A stretch of DNA of 64,000 bases from an uncultured Aquitalea sp. (lineage in GTDB: Bacteria > Pseudomonadota > Gammaproteobacteria > Burkholderiales > Chromobacteriaceae), in the NCBI RefSeq assembly GCF_945957525.1, contig NZ_CAMFLA010000001.1, positions 248,001 through 312,000 on the forward strand. Direction: 5' to 3'. Position 1 is the stretch's first letter, and each line of letters begins with the position of its first letter. Both the position numbers and the translations under genes were made by a program. Below the pieces are notes generated by a model, which did not search any database, was not told the DNA's origin, and saw only the letters and a list, made by a program, of their open reading frames with translations. Positions 17,764 to 25,518 of the stretch are shown in pieces.

Positions 17764-18633
17764 ATGAAACCAGTACTCCGCTGGCTGTGGCTTGTATTTG
17801 TCAGTCTTGTGCTAGTGGCCTGTTCCACCGTGAAGACCGCCAGCGCCAACAGTCAAGCGTCGGCCAAGCCGACGAAGAAACCCACGGTCGCCAGCAGCAA
17901 CGGCGCCTACTTTCAGAATGACGGCCCGGCCAACCACATCCCGGTCAACCTGAATCTGGTTCCGGACGCCGTACCGCAGGAAGAACCGCTGATCAAGTCG
18001 GCCAATCTGCCCTACTCGGCGCTGGGCATGAGTTATCGCCCCGACACCAGCGAGAAGCCTTACAAGGCGGAAGGCAAGGCGTCCTGGTACGGCAAGCAGT
18101 TTCATGGTCGCAAGACCACCTCGGGCGAGAAGTACGACATGTTCGCCATGACCGCCGCCCACCCGACGTTGCCGATCCCGAGCTATGCCCGGGTGACCAA
18201 TTTGTCCAACGGTAAGAGCGTGGTGGTGCGCATCAATGACCGAGGCCCGTTCCACAAGAATCGCAGCATGGACCTGTCCTATGCGGCGGCCTACAAGCTG
18301 GGCTTTGTCAAACAGGGCAGCGCCAAGGTCAGCATTGAGCGCGTCTGGCCGATGGCCGGCGGCGAAAACGTCGCCACGGCGCCGATCAACGCCGACATGA
18401 AGGCGGAAGACAACCCGAAATACCTGCAACTGGGTTCTTTCAACAAGCTGGCCAACGCCGAGGCCTTGTTGAAGAAGATGCTGGACGACATGGATGATCG
18501 TTACGACTCCAAACTTGGCATCATCAACCAGCAAGGCAACTATAAAGTCCGCCTGGGGCCCTTCCCCAGCGACGATGCGGTACGCAAAGCCGCAGAGAGC
18601 CTGAAAGTGGAGTACGTGGTGATGAAGAACTGA
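17764..18633 (+). CDS. rlpA: RlpA-type septal lytic transglycosylase lipoprotein with SPOR domain
   Basis: 289 residues. Lipoprotein signal with 'VSLVLVACST' (Cys at about 20). Double-psi beta-barrel domain (about 105-195): 'GKASWYGKQFHGRKTTSGEKYD', 'AAHPTLPIPSYARVTNL' and 'VVVRINDRGPFHKNRSMDLS', including the catalytic Asp region of RlpA. The C-terminal SPOR domain (about 218-285), 'YLQLGSFNKLANAEALLKKM', binds stripped septal peptidoglycan. RlpA cleaves such glycan strands during cell separation. GGGAG 6 bases upstream supports the start. Confidence 0.93.
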   Translation: MKPVLRWLWLVFVSLVLVACSTVKTASANSQASAKPTKKPTVASSNGAYFQNDGPANHIPVNLNLVPDAVPQEEPLIKSANLPYSALGMSYRPDTSEKPYKAEGKASWYGKQFHGRKTTSGEKYDMFAMTAAHPTLPIPSYARVTNLSNGKSVVVRINDRGPFHKNRSMDLSYAAAYKLGFVKQGSAKVSIERVWPMAGGENVATAPINADMKAEDNPKYLQLGSFNKLANAEALLKKMLDDMDDRYDSKLGIINQQGNYKVRLGPFPSDDAVRKAAESLKVEYVVMKN

Positions 18634-18658
18634 GCAAAAGCCGGTTCTTTACGAGAAA

Positions 18659-18685
18659 AGCGAAGGCGATGCCTTCGCTTTTTTT
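18659..18685 (+). terminator. Rho-independent terminator of rlpA
   Basis: 9-bp perfect stem (18659-18667 with 18671-18679), GAT loop, and seven consecutive T residues (18679-18685). Confidence 0.9.
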
Positions 18686-18724
18686 ACGTCCTCGATTTTC
18701 AACAACATGACACTCAAACGGCGG

Positions 18725-18756
18725 ACGTAAAAAACCCCGGTACAAACGTACCGGGG
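18725..18756 (-). terminator. Rho-independent terminator for the engB transcript
   Basis: On the minus strand a perfect 9-bp stem (18748-18756 with 18735-18743) is followed by a T6 run (plus strand AAAAAA, 18729-18734). It lies about 100 bases beyond the engB stop, leaving a long 3' untranslated region. Confidence 0.85.
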
Positions 18757-18857
18757 ACAAGGCCTTAATTGTCAGCGTAAGGCTCCCGCTCAGGGAGGCA
18801 AGCGGGAGGTGCCGAGGCACCTGAGCGGTTAGTACGCCCCCACTCAACAAAGTTCCA
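18757..18857 (-). other. Structured 3' untranslated region after engB
   Basis: About 100 bases between the engB stop and its terminator contain nested inverted repeats. CCGCTCAG (18786-18793) pairs with CTGAGCGG (18821-18828), enclosing AGGTGC/GCACCT (18807-18822 region). CCCGCT (18785-18790) can alternatively pair with AGCGGG (18800-18805). Mutually exclusive stems next to a strong terminator are compatible with a 3'-UTR-derived sRNA. I recognise no family. Confidence 0.4.
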
Positions 18858-19481
18858 TCAATCTTCCGCTTGCTCGGCGGATTCGTCCGCTTCGCCGCTG
18901 GCGAACCAGGCTTGAACCACCTCTTCCACTTGCTCTACCCCGGTTTTCTTCAGGCTGGAAAACAGCTGGATGCTGACACCCGGGTAGTCTTTCAGGGCAG
19001 CCTTCACCGTGGCCAGGGTCTTGTTTTGCTCCTGGCGCGACAGTTTGTCGGCTTTGGACAACAGTATGTGCACCGGTCGCCGGGTGTCGCGGAAGAAGTT
19101 CAGCATCTTCCAGTCCAGCTCTTTGAGCGGGTGACGTGAGTCCATGATCAGGATGAGACCGATCAGACTTTGGCGCGTTTGCAGATAGCGGCCCAGCAGT
19201 TCCACCCAATGGGCGCGCACGGCCTCCGGCACCTCCGCATAGCCGTATCCCGGCAAATCCACCATGAAACGCTCGTTGCCGAGGTCAAAAAAGTTGATGT
19301 GCTGGGTGCGGCCAGGCGTCTTGGACACGTAAGCCAACCGCGTGCGGTTGGCCAGCGTATTGATGGCGCTGGACTTGCCGGCGTTGGACCGTCCCACAAA
19401 GGCCACCTCGGCCCTAGTGGGCGGCAGGTCGCGCAGATGGTTGACGGTGGTATAGAAAGTGGCGTTCTGAAAAATCGACAT
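18858..19481 (-). CDS. engB: Ribosome-biogenesis GTP-binding protein EngB/YsxC
   Basis: 207 residues, P-loop GTPase. G1 '[15 protein letters not shown]', G2/switch region '[11 protein letters not shown]', G3 '[11 protein letters not shown]', and '[12 protein letters not shown]' as the TKxD-type specificity motif. EngB (YihA/YsxC) is needed for large ribosomal subunit assembly. ATG at 19481. The divergent neighbour is cytochrome c4, an arrangement common in Neisseriales and related betaproteobacteria. Confidence 0.95.
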   Translation of the reverse strand: MSIFQNATFYTTVNHLRDLPPTRAEVAFVGRSNAGKSSAINTLANRTRLAYVSKTPGRTQHINFFDLGNERFMVDLPGYGYAEVPEAVRAHWVELLGRYLQTRQSLIGLILIMDSRHPLKELDWKMLNFFRDTRRPVHILLSKADKLSRQEQNKTLATVKAALKDYPGVSIQLFSSLKKTGVEQVEEVVQAWFASGEADESAEQAED

Positions 19482-19572
19482 AGTAGTAAGGTTGAAATCA
19501 GTTGGTATAGAATATCAGGTTTGAAATTGCCACTTTTACAGATATTTAAGAAATTCCTCACAAGGAGCGATC

Positions 19573-20187
19573 ATGAAACGGATGATGCTGTTGGCAATGG
19601 CTGCGGCGACCCTGGCTGGCAGTGCGATGGCGCAAGACAGCGCACCCAAGGGCGACCCGGTAAAGGGCAAGCAGATCGTGGATACGGTTTGCGCCGCCTG
19701 TCACGGTGCTGACGGCAACAGCGTGGCTTCCGCCAACCCGACGCTGGCTGGCCAACACGAGGCGTATATCTACAACCAGCTGCAAGCATTCAAGAAGGGC
19801 GATCGCAAGAACCCCATCATGCTGGGCATGGCCTCTTCGCTGTCCGACGCCGACATGCGCAATGTCGCTTCCTACTTCAGCCAGCAAAAGCCGAAGCCGC
19901 GCGAAGCCTCCAACAAGGATCTGATCGCTCTGGGCACCAAGATCTATCGCGTCGGCAATCCGACCACCCACGTACCGGCCTGTATGGCTTGCCACGGTCC
20001 GGCCGGCAAGGGCATCCCCGACCAGTTCCCGCGTCTGGGCAGCCAGCACGCCGCTTATGTGGCCAAGCAACTGGCTGACTTCAAGGCTGGCGCCGATCGC
20101 AAGAACGTCACCATGTCCGATGTTGCCAATCGCATGAGCGACGCCGAAATGAAGGCTGTGGCCGAGTACATCTCCGGTCTGCGTTGA
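19573..20187 (+). CDS. Di-haem cytochrome c4
   Basis: 204 residues with a signal peptide (1 to about 20, cleaved after 'SAMA'). Two CxxCH haem sites, 'VCAACHGADGNS' and 'ACMACHGPAGKG', lie in two similar halves, each followed by a Met ligand region ('NPIMLGMASSLSDAD', 'NVTMSDVANRMSDAE'). Cytochrome c4 carries electrons in the periplasm, mainly to terminal oxidases. AAGGAG 5 bases before the ATG supports the start. The haem-attachment machinery (resB, ccsB) lies immediately downstream. Confidence 0.94.
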   Translation: MKRMMLLAMAAATLAGSAMAQDSAPKGDPVKGKQIVDTVCAACHGADGNSVASANPTLAGQHEAYIYNQLQAFKKGDRKNPIMLGMASSLSDADMRNVASYFSQQKPKPREASNKDLIALGTKIYRVGNPTTHVPACMACHGPAGKGIPDQFPRLGSQHAAYVAKQLADFKAGADRKNVTMSDVANRMSDAEMKAVAEYISGLR

Positions 20188-20215
20188 TTCGCAACTTTTG
20201 CCCATGGTCCTGTTC

Positions 20216-20245
20216 AAAAGGGAAGCCTTAACAGGCTTCCCTTTT
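20216..20245 (+). terminator. Terminator between cytochrome c4 and resB
   Basis: Perfect 13-bp stem (20216-20228 with 20233-20245), 4-base loop, ending in TTTT. It ends only 16 bases before the resB start, so it may act as a partial terminator that lowers resB expression relative to cytochrome c4. Confidence 0.8.
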
Positions 20246-20261
20246 GTGTTCGGCAAACATA

Positions 20262-22280
20262 ATGAAAAACCAATCGCGCCAATCCACGGCATACCGGCTG
20301 TATGAGCTGTTCAGTTCGATGCGTTTCGCCATCGGCCTGCTGACCATTCTGGCCATCGCTTCCGTCATCGGGACGGTGCTCAAGCAGAACGAACCCTACC
20401 CCAACTACGCCTTCGAATTTGGCCAGTACTGGTTTACCGCTTTTGAAAAGCTGGGCCTGTACGACGTCTACCATTCGGCCTGGTTCCTCACTATCCTCGC
20501 TTTTCTGGTGATGTCCACCACCTTGTGCATCATCCGCAACGGCCCGGGCTTCCTCAAGGAAATGAAGTCCTTCCGCGAGAAAGCGTCCGACAACTCGCTG
20601 GCGGCCATGAGCCACAGCGAAGCCATCGAGGCAGAACTGGCCGATCCGGCCCCGCTGCGCGACTACTTGCGCCGCAATGGCTGGCGTTGGCGAGAGCATC
20701 AACGCGAAGACGGCAGTCTGCTTTTCGCCGCCAAAAAGGGCAGCGCCAACAAGCTTGGCTACTTTTTCGCCCACATTGCGCTGGTGGTGATCTGCATCGG
20801 CGGTCTGATGGACGGCAACCTGCCGCTGAAACTGGGCGAACTGGCCGGCAGCGTCGTGCCGGAGACGCGAGATATCCCGCAAAGCCAGATTCCGGCCCAC
20901 AGCCGCTTGTCCACCAGCAACCTGTCCTTCCGCGGCAATGTCACTATCGCCGAGGGCAAAAGTGCCGACGTCACCTTCCTCAACGCCGGCAACGGTTATC
21001 TGGTGCAGGACCTGCCCTTCATCGTATCGCTGAAGAAGTTCTATGTGGACTACTACAGCAACGGCATGCCCAAGCTGTTCGCCAGCGACATCGTCGTCAC
21101 CGACAAGGCCACCGGCAAAGTGACGGAAGCGCAGGTGAAGGTGAACCACCCGTTGATTGTGGACGGCGTGGCCATTTACCAGGCCAGCTTCGGCGACGGC
21201 GGCTCGCCGCTGACGCTCAAGGCTTGGAACCTGGATTCCCCGCAGATGGCGCCGGTGGACATCAAGGGCGTCTCCACCGCCAGCCAGCCCCTAAAAGCCA
21301 ACGGCAAGGATTACACGCTGGAGTTCGGCGACCTGCGCGTGTTCAACGTGGAAAACATGGGTACCGGGCCGCAAGCCGAGAAAACCCTGCAAGACCGCAT
21401 GAAGGACGCGCGCGAGGTGAAGCACGAGAAGCAACTGCGCAATCTCGGCCCGTCCATCACCTTCAAGCTGCGCGACCGACAGGGTCAGGCCGTTGAATTC
21501 CATCACTACATGGCCCCCATCCAGCAGGACGGCGCCAGTTATCTGGTGGCCGGGGTGCGCAACAAGGTGTCAGATCCCTTCCAGTATCTGCGCATTCCGG
21601 TGGACGACGAGTTGTCCATCAACCGTTTCATGCGCCTGCGACAGGCCTTCATGACCCCAGCCTGGTATGACGAGATCGCCCGCCGCACGACGGAAAAAGC
21701 CATGAAAGGCTCGGCTATCAGCCCGGCCATGCAGCGGCAGTTCGGCGACAGTGTGAAGTGGATTCTGCAAAGGTTTGCCGAAGGCGGCTTTGTGGCGCTG
21801 GAACAATTCCTCGACGATCGCGTGCCGCAGGACAAACGCCAGGCCGTGGCGCAGACCTATGTGAAGATCCTGCAAGGCGCGGTGGTCGACGTCATGGCGG
21901 TGGCCGACGAGAAAGCCGGTCTCAAGCCCATGGTGCAGGACGGGCAGCACTATCGCTTCTTGCTGGACAGCCTGGTGGGCATCAGCGCGCTGCACGACTA
22001 CAAGGCGCCGGTGTTCCTGCAACTGCAGGGTTTCGACCAGGTACAGGCCTCCGGCTTGCAGCTCACCCGCTCCCCGGGCAAGAATCTGGTGTACCTCGGT
22101 TCGCTGATGCTGGTTTTCGGCATCATCCTGATGTTCTATGTTCGTGAAGTGCGTCTGTGGATTCGCCTAGGTGCCGGCTCGGTGCGCGTGGCGATGACCT
22201 CCAATCGCCACAACCGCGATCTGGACCGCGATTTCCAGCGTCAGACCGACGCAGTCAAACAGTTGGCAAGAGGTGAATGA
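20262..22280 (+). CDS. resB: System II cytochrome c biogenesis protein ResB
   Basis: 672 residues. N-terminal membrane segments ('YELFSSMRFAIGLLTILAIASVIGTVLKQNEPY', 'AWFLTILAFLVMSTTLCIIRN', a third near 170), a long periplasmic domain, and a last membrane helix near 610 ('NLVYLGSLMLVFGIILMFYVREVRLW'). This is the ResB/Ccs1 layout. With CcsA/B it moves haem across the membrane and ligates it to apocytochromes. The ATG at 20262 gives the typical short N-terminus. It overlaps ccsB by 4 bases. Confidence 0.95.
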   Translation: MKNQSRQSTAYRLYELFSSMRFAIGLLTILAIASVIGTVLKQNEPYPNYAFEFGQYWFTAFEKLGLYDVYHSAWFLTILAFLVMSTTLCIIRNGPGFLKEMKSFREKASDNSLAAMSHSEAIEAELADPAPLRDYLRRNGWRWREHQREDGSLLFAAKKGSANKLGYFFAHIALVVICIGGLMDGNLPLKLGELAGSVVPETRDIPQSQIPAHSRLSTSNLSFRGNVTIAEGKSADVTFLNAGNGYLVQDLPFIVSLKKFYVDYYSNGMPKLFASDIVVTDKATGKVTEAQVKVNHPLIVDGVAIYQASFGDGGSPLTLKAWNLDSPQMAPVDIKGVSTASQPLKANGKDYTLEFGDLRVFNVENMGTGPQAEKTLQDRMKDAREVKHEKQLRNLGPSITFKLRDRQGQAVEFHHYMAPIQQDGASYLVAGVRNKVSDPFQYLRIPVDDELSINRFMRLRQAFMTPAWYDEIARRTTEKAMKGSAISPAMQRQFGDSVKWILQRFAEGGFVALEQFLDDRVPQDKRQAVAQTYVKILQGAVVDVMAVADEKAGLKPMVQDGQHYRFLLDSLVGISALHDYKAPVFLQLQGFDQVQASGLQLTRSPGKNLVYLGSLMLVFGIILMFYVREVRLWIRLGAGSVRVAMTSNRHNRDLDRDFQRQTDAVKQLARGE

Positions 22281-23422
22281 TGGAACTGGCCCAACCCTTG
22301 ATCGAACAGCCCTTTTACAAGCGCCTGCAACTGGGCGACTGGGCGTACGCCGTGCTGGTGCTGGCGGCGGCGGCATACAGCTGGTCGCTGTACAACCACT
22401 ACATGGACGGTTACGAACAGGCCATTCTGGCCGGCTCCGCCATTGGCCTGGTGGCGCTGGGCTGGTTCTGGAAATCCTGGCGCTGGTTCTTCCCGCTTGC
22501 CGGCGCGGTGGCCCTGTTGGGCATCAACGCCTATCACGGCGAGCTGGCGCGCGGACAAACCGCCTTCTGGCTGAAGTACGCGCTGTCCAGCCAATCCGCC
22601 ATCATGTGGATGTGCACGCTGTTCTTCCTCGCCACCGGCGTGTACTGGGCCGGACTGATCGCCCGCTCCGGCCTGCTGACCCGCATGGGCAGCGGCCTGA
22701 CTTGGGCGGCTGCAGTGATGGGGGCGGCCGGCCTGTTCGTGCGCTGGTACGAGAGCTATCTGATTGGCGCCGACATCGGCCATGTACCGGTATCCAACCT
22801 GTATGAAGTGTTTGTGCTGTTCACGCTGATCACCGCCTTGATGTATCTCTACTACGAGGCCAAATTCGCCGTGCGACAAGCCGGCGCCTTTGTGCTGCTG
22901 GTGATCTCGGCGGCGGTGGGCTTCATCCTGTGGTACTCCTTCGACCGTCAGGCACATGAAATCCAGCCGCTGATCCCTGCCCTGCAGTCCTGGTGGATGA
23001 AGATTCACGTTCCGGCCAACTTCATCGGGTACGGCGCTTTCGCCATGTCCGCCATGCTGGGCGTGGCCGAGCTGCTGGTGATCAAGGGCAAGCTGAAAGA
23101 CCGTCTGCCTGCGGCAGACGTGCTGGACGAGATGATGTACAAGGCGATTGCCGTGGGTTTCCTGTTCTTCACCATCGCCACCATCCTCGGCGCCATGTGG
23201 GCGGCCGATGCCTGGGGCGGTTACTGGAGCTGGGACCCGAAAGAAACTTGGGCGCTGATCGTGTGGCTGAATTACGCGGCCTGGCTGCATATCCGCCTGG
23301 TGAAGGGCTGGCGCGGCGAGCCGCTGGCCTGGTGGGCGGTGATCGGCCTGCTGGTCACTACTTTCGCCTTCCTTGGCGTCAACATGTTCCTGACCGGCCT
23401 GCACTCTTACGGCGGCCTGTAA
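22277..23422 (+). CDS. ccsB: System II cytochrome c biogenesis protein CcsB (CcsA family)
   Basis: 381 residues, about eight membrane helices. The tryptophan-rich haem-handling motif '[20 protein letters not shown]' (WWD domain) is near the C-terminus, with conserved His residues flanking it ('LWSDxx'-type region and '[12 protein letters not shown]'). It works with ResB as the haem exporter/synthetase. ATG at 22277 (a second ATG follows directly) overlaps resB by 4 bases, indicating coupled translation. Confidence 0.95.
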   Translation: MMELAQPLIEQPFYKRLQLGDWAYAVLVLAAAAYSWSLYNHYMDGYEQAILAGSAIGLVALGWFWKSWRWFFPLAGAVALLGINAYHGELARGQTAFWLKYALSSQSAIMWMCTLFFLATGVYWAGLIARSGLLTRMGSGLTWAAAVMGAAGLFVRWYESYLIGADIGHVPVSNLYEVFVLFTLITALMYLYYEAKFAVRQAGAFVLLVISAAVGFILWYSFDRQAHEIQPLIPALQSWWMKIHVPANFIGYGAFAMSAMLGVAELLVIKGKLKDRLPAADVLDEMMYKAIAVGFLFFTIATILGAMWAADAWGGYWSWDPKETWALIVWLNYAAWLHIRLVKGWRGEPLAWWAVIGLLVTTFAFLGVNMFLTGLHSYGGL

Positions 23423-23440
23423 GCATTGCGCCAAGCCCCA

Positions 23441-23470
23441 AAGCCCCGGCCCTGCCGGGGCTTCGTTTTT
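23441..23470 (+). terminator. Rho-independent terminator of resB-ccsB
   Basis: 10-bp stem (23441-23450 with 23454-23463), 3-base loop, then CG and five T residues. Confidence 0.88.
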
Positions 23471-23546
23471 CCCCGGCTGCGGACAAAGCGTCGCCGGCCT
23501 GCTATCGTATCGATTCTTTTGTTGCAGAGGACTCTGTTTTTACATC

Positions 23547-25124
23547 ATGGACTTATCCTGGCTGTCTGACCCTTATGCCCTGCTCGGCCTGCTCACGCTT
23601 ATCGTGCTGGAGGTGGTGCTCGGCGTCGACAACCTGATTTTCGTGGCCATCCTGGCCGAGAAACTCCCCCCGAGCCAACGCGACCGCGCCCGCGTGATCG
23701 GTCTGTCGCTGGCGCTGGTGATGCGGCTGTTCATGCTGGCCGGCATCAGCCATCTGGTGAAACTCACCTCCCCCTTGTTTACCGTCTTCGGCCAACCTTT
23801 CTCCGGCCGCGACCTCATCATGCTGGGCGGCGGCCTGTTCCTGCTGTTCAAGGCCACCATGGAGCTGCACGAGCGCCTGGAAGGCGTGGAGGACCACGAG
23901 AGCGAGGGCCAGAAGGCCTACGCCGGCTTTGCCGCCGTGGTGGTGCAGATTCTGGTGCTGGACGCGGTGTTCTCCATCGACTCCGTCGTTACCGCCATCG
24001 GCATGGCCGAACACCTTACCGTGATGATGACCGCCGTAGTCATCGCCATGGTGCTGATGATTCTGGCCAGCAAACCGCTGACCCGCTTCGTCAACGCCCA
24101 CCCCACTGTGGTGATGTTGTGCCTGGGCTTCCTGCTGATGATCGGCTTTAGCCTGGTGGCCGACGGCTTCGGTTTCCACATCCCCAAGGGCTACCTCTAT
24201 GCCGCCATCGGCTTCTCGGTGCTGATCGAAGTGTTCAACCAGGTGGCCAACGTCAACCGGCAGCGCTACATCAATAGCCGCAACACCTTCCGCTCGCGCA
24301 CGGCGGATACCGTGTTGCGCCTGCTGGGCAGCGCCCCGCTGCACGGCGGCACCAGCGGCGAGCCGGAACAGGAACAACGCAAGGACGAGGGCGAGACCGC
24401 CTTTGCCCAGAACGAGCGTGCCATGATCCACAGCGTGCTGACGCTGGCCGAACGCCCCATCCGCGTGATCGCCACCCCGCGCTCCGATATCCACCGGCTG
24501 GACTTGAGCCAGCCGCGCGACAGCCAGCGCCAGGTACTGCGCGACAGCCCCTACTCCCGCTTGTTGGTGGTGGGGTCTGGCGGCATCGACGAGCCGCTGG
24601 GCATTGTGGCGCGCAAGGACCTACTAGCGCAGGTGCTGGACGGGGAGGAGCTGAACGTCACCGCCGCCTTGCGCCAGCCGCTGGTGCTGCCGGAAGGCAT
24701 GACCGTGCTGAAGGCCATGGAAGCCTTCCGTCAGCAAGCCGCCGACATGGCCTTCGTGGTGAACGAGTTCGGCAGCCTGGAAGGCATTGTCACCCTCAAA
24801 GACCTGATGGAAGCCATCGCCGGCGACTTTCCGGAAGAGCATGAACGCAACGAGCAACCCGCCATCGTGCAAAACGAAGACGGCAGCCTCGATCTGGAAG
24901 GCAGCCTCGAGCTGGTGACGCTGGAACAGTACATTCATCTGGGCGACTTCGAAGACGAAGACTTCCACACTGTAGCCGGCCTGCTGATGGACCGCCTGGA
25001 GCGCATCCCGCGTCTGGACGACAGCATTGTGGTGGGCAACTGGGAAATCCGCGTTACCGAGCAGAAGGGCAATCGCACCGAGCGGGTGTGCATTCGCCCC
25101 CTGTCCGACACCGCCGATGAGTGA
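23547..25124 (+). CDS. TerC-family membrane protein with CBS pair and CorC/HlyC domain
   Basis: 525 residues. The N-terminal TerC domain (1 to about 240) has seven or so helices, with '[20 protein letters not shown]' and '[21 protein letters not shown]' bearing the membrane acidic residues of the family. Two CBS repeats follow (about 305-425, '[22 protein letters not shown]' and '[26 protein letters not shown]'). A CorC/HlyC transporter-associated domain ends it. The layout matches E. coli YoaE/YegH. TerC proteins have been linked to metal export, especially manganese at secretion sites; the ion here is not known. A GGTTGGCCGAAG-type motif lies antisense at 23786-23799. Confidence 0.9.
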   Translation: MDLSWLSDPYALLGLLTLIVLEVVLGVDNLIFVAILAEKLPPSQRDRARVIGLSLALVMRLFMLAGISHLVKLTSPLFTVFGQPFSGRDLIMLGGGLFLLFKATMELHERLEGVEDHESEGQKAYAGFAAVVVQILVLDAVFSIDSVVTAIGMAEHLTVMMTAVVIAMVLMILASKPLTRFVNAHPTVVMLCLGFLLMIGFSLVADGFGFHIPKGYLYAAIGFSVLIEVFNQVANVNRQRYINSRNTFRSRTADTVLRLLGSAPLHGGTSGEPEQEQRKDEGETAFAQNERAMIHSVLTLAERPIRVIATPRSDIHRLDLSQPRDSQRQVLRDSPYSRLLVVGSGGIDEPLGIVARKDLLAQVLDGEELNVTAALRQPLVLPEGMTVLKAMEAFRQQAADMAFVVNEFGSLEGIVTLKDLMEAIAGDFPEEHERNEQPAIVQNEDGSLDLEGSLELVTLEQYIHLGDFEDEDFHTVAGLLMDRLERIPRLDDSIVVGNWEIRVTEQKGNRTERVCIRPLSDTADE

Positions 25125-25431
25125 GGACGCGGCAGGGCCGGCAGCAAGCCGGCCCTGGTTTGTCTACATGCTGAAATGCCGCGACGGCGCGTTCTACACT
25201 GGCATTACCACCGATGTGGCGCGCCGTTTTGCCCAGCATCAGGCCGGCAAAGGCGCGCGTTACACCCGCGCCAATCCACCGCTTGCCATCGCGCTGGTGC
25301 TGGAATGCGCCGACAAGGGCGCGGCCCTGCGCGCGGAATACGCCATCAAACAACTGGATCGCACAGCCAAACTGGCGCTGATTGCCCGTTGCGAAACGGA
25401 AAAGCCACACTGCCCGTCAGACAAGCACTGA
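25117..25431 (+). CDS. GIY-YIG nuclease-superfamily protein (UPF0213/YhbQ type)
   Basis: 104 residues. '[37 protein letters not shown]' is a single GIY-YIG domain with Tyr, Arg and the later Glu ('[11 protein letters not shown]') in place. It resembles E. coli YhbQ, a small DNA-related protein of unclear role. The ATG at 25117 overlaps the end of the TerC gene by 8 bases and gives the family-typical length; the upstream part of the frame overlaps coding sequence. Confidence 0.88.
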   Translation: MSEDAAGPAASRPWFVYMLKCRDGAFYTGITTDVARRFAQHQAGKGARYTRANPPLAIALVLECADKGAALRAEYAIKQLDRTAKLALIARCETEKPHCPSDKH

Positions 25432-25518
25432 GCGGCATCACAAGGCCATTGCATGTAAGCGTCATGTTTCGTGGCTAAAGTCTATAGTAGATAAAGACTT
25501 CAGCCACCGACTGCGAAC

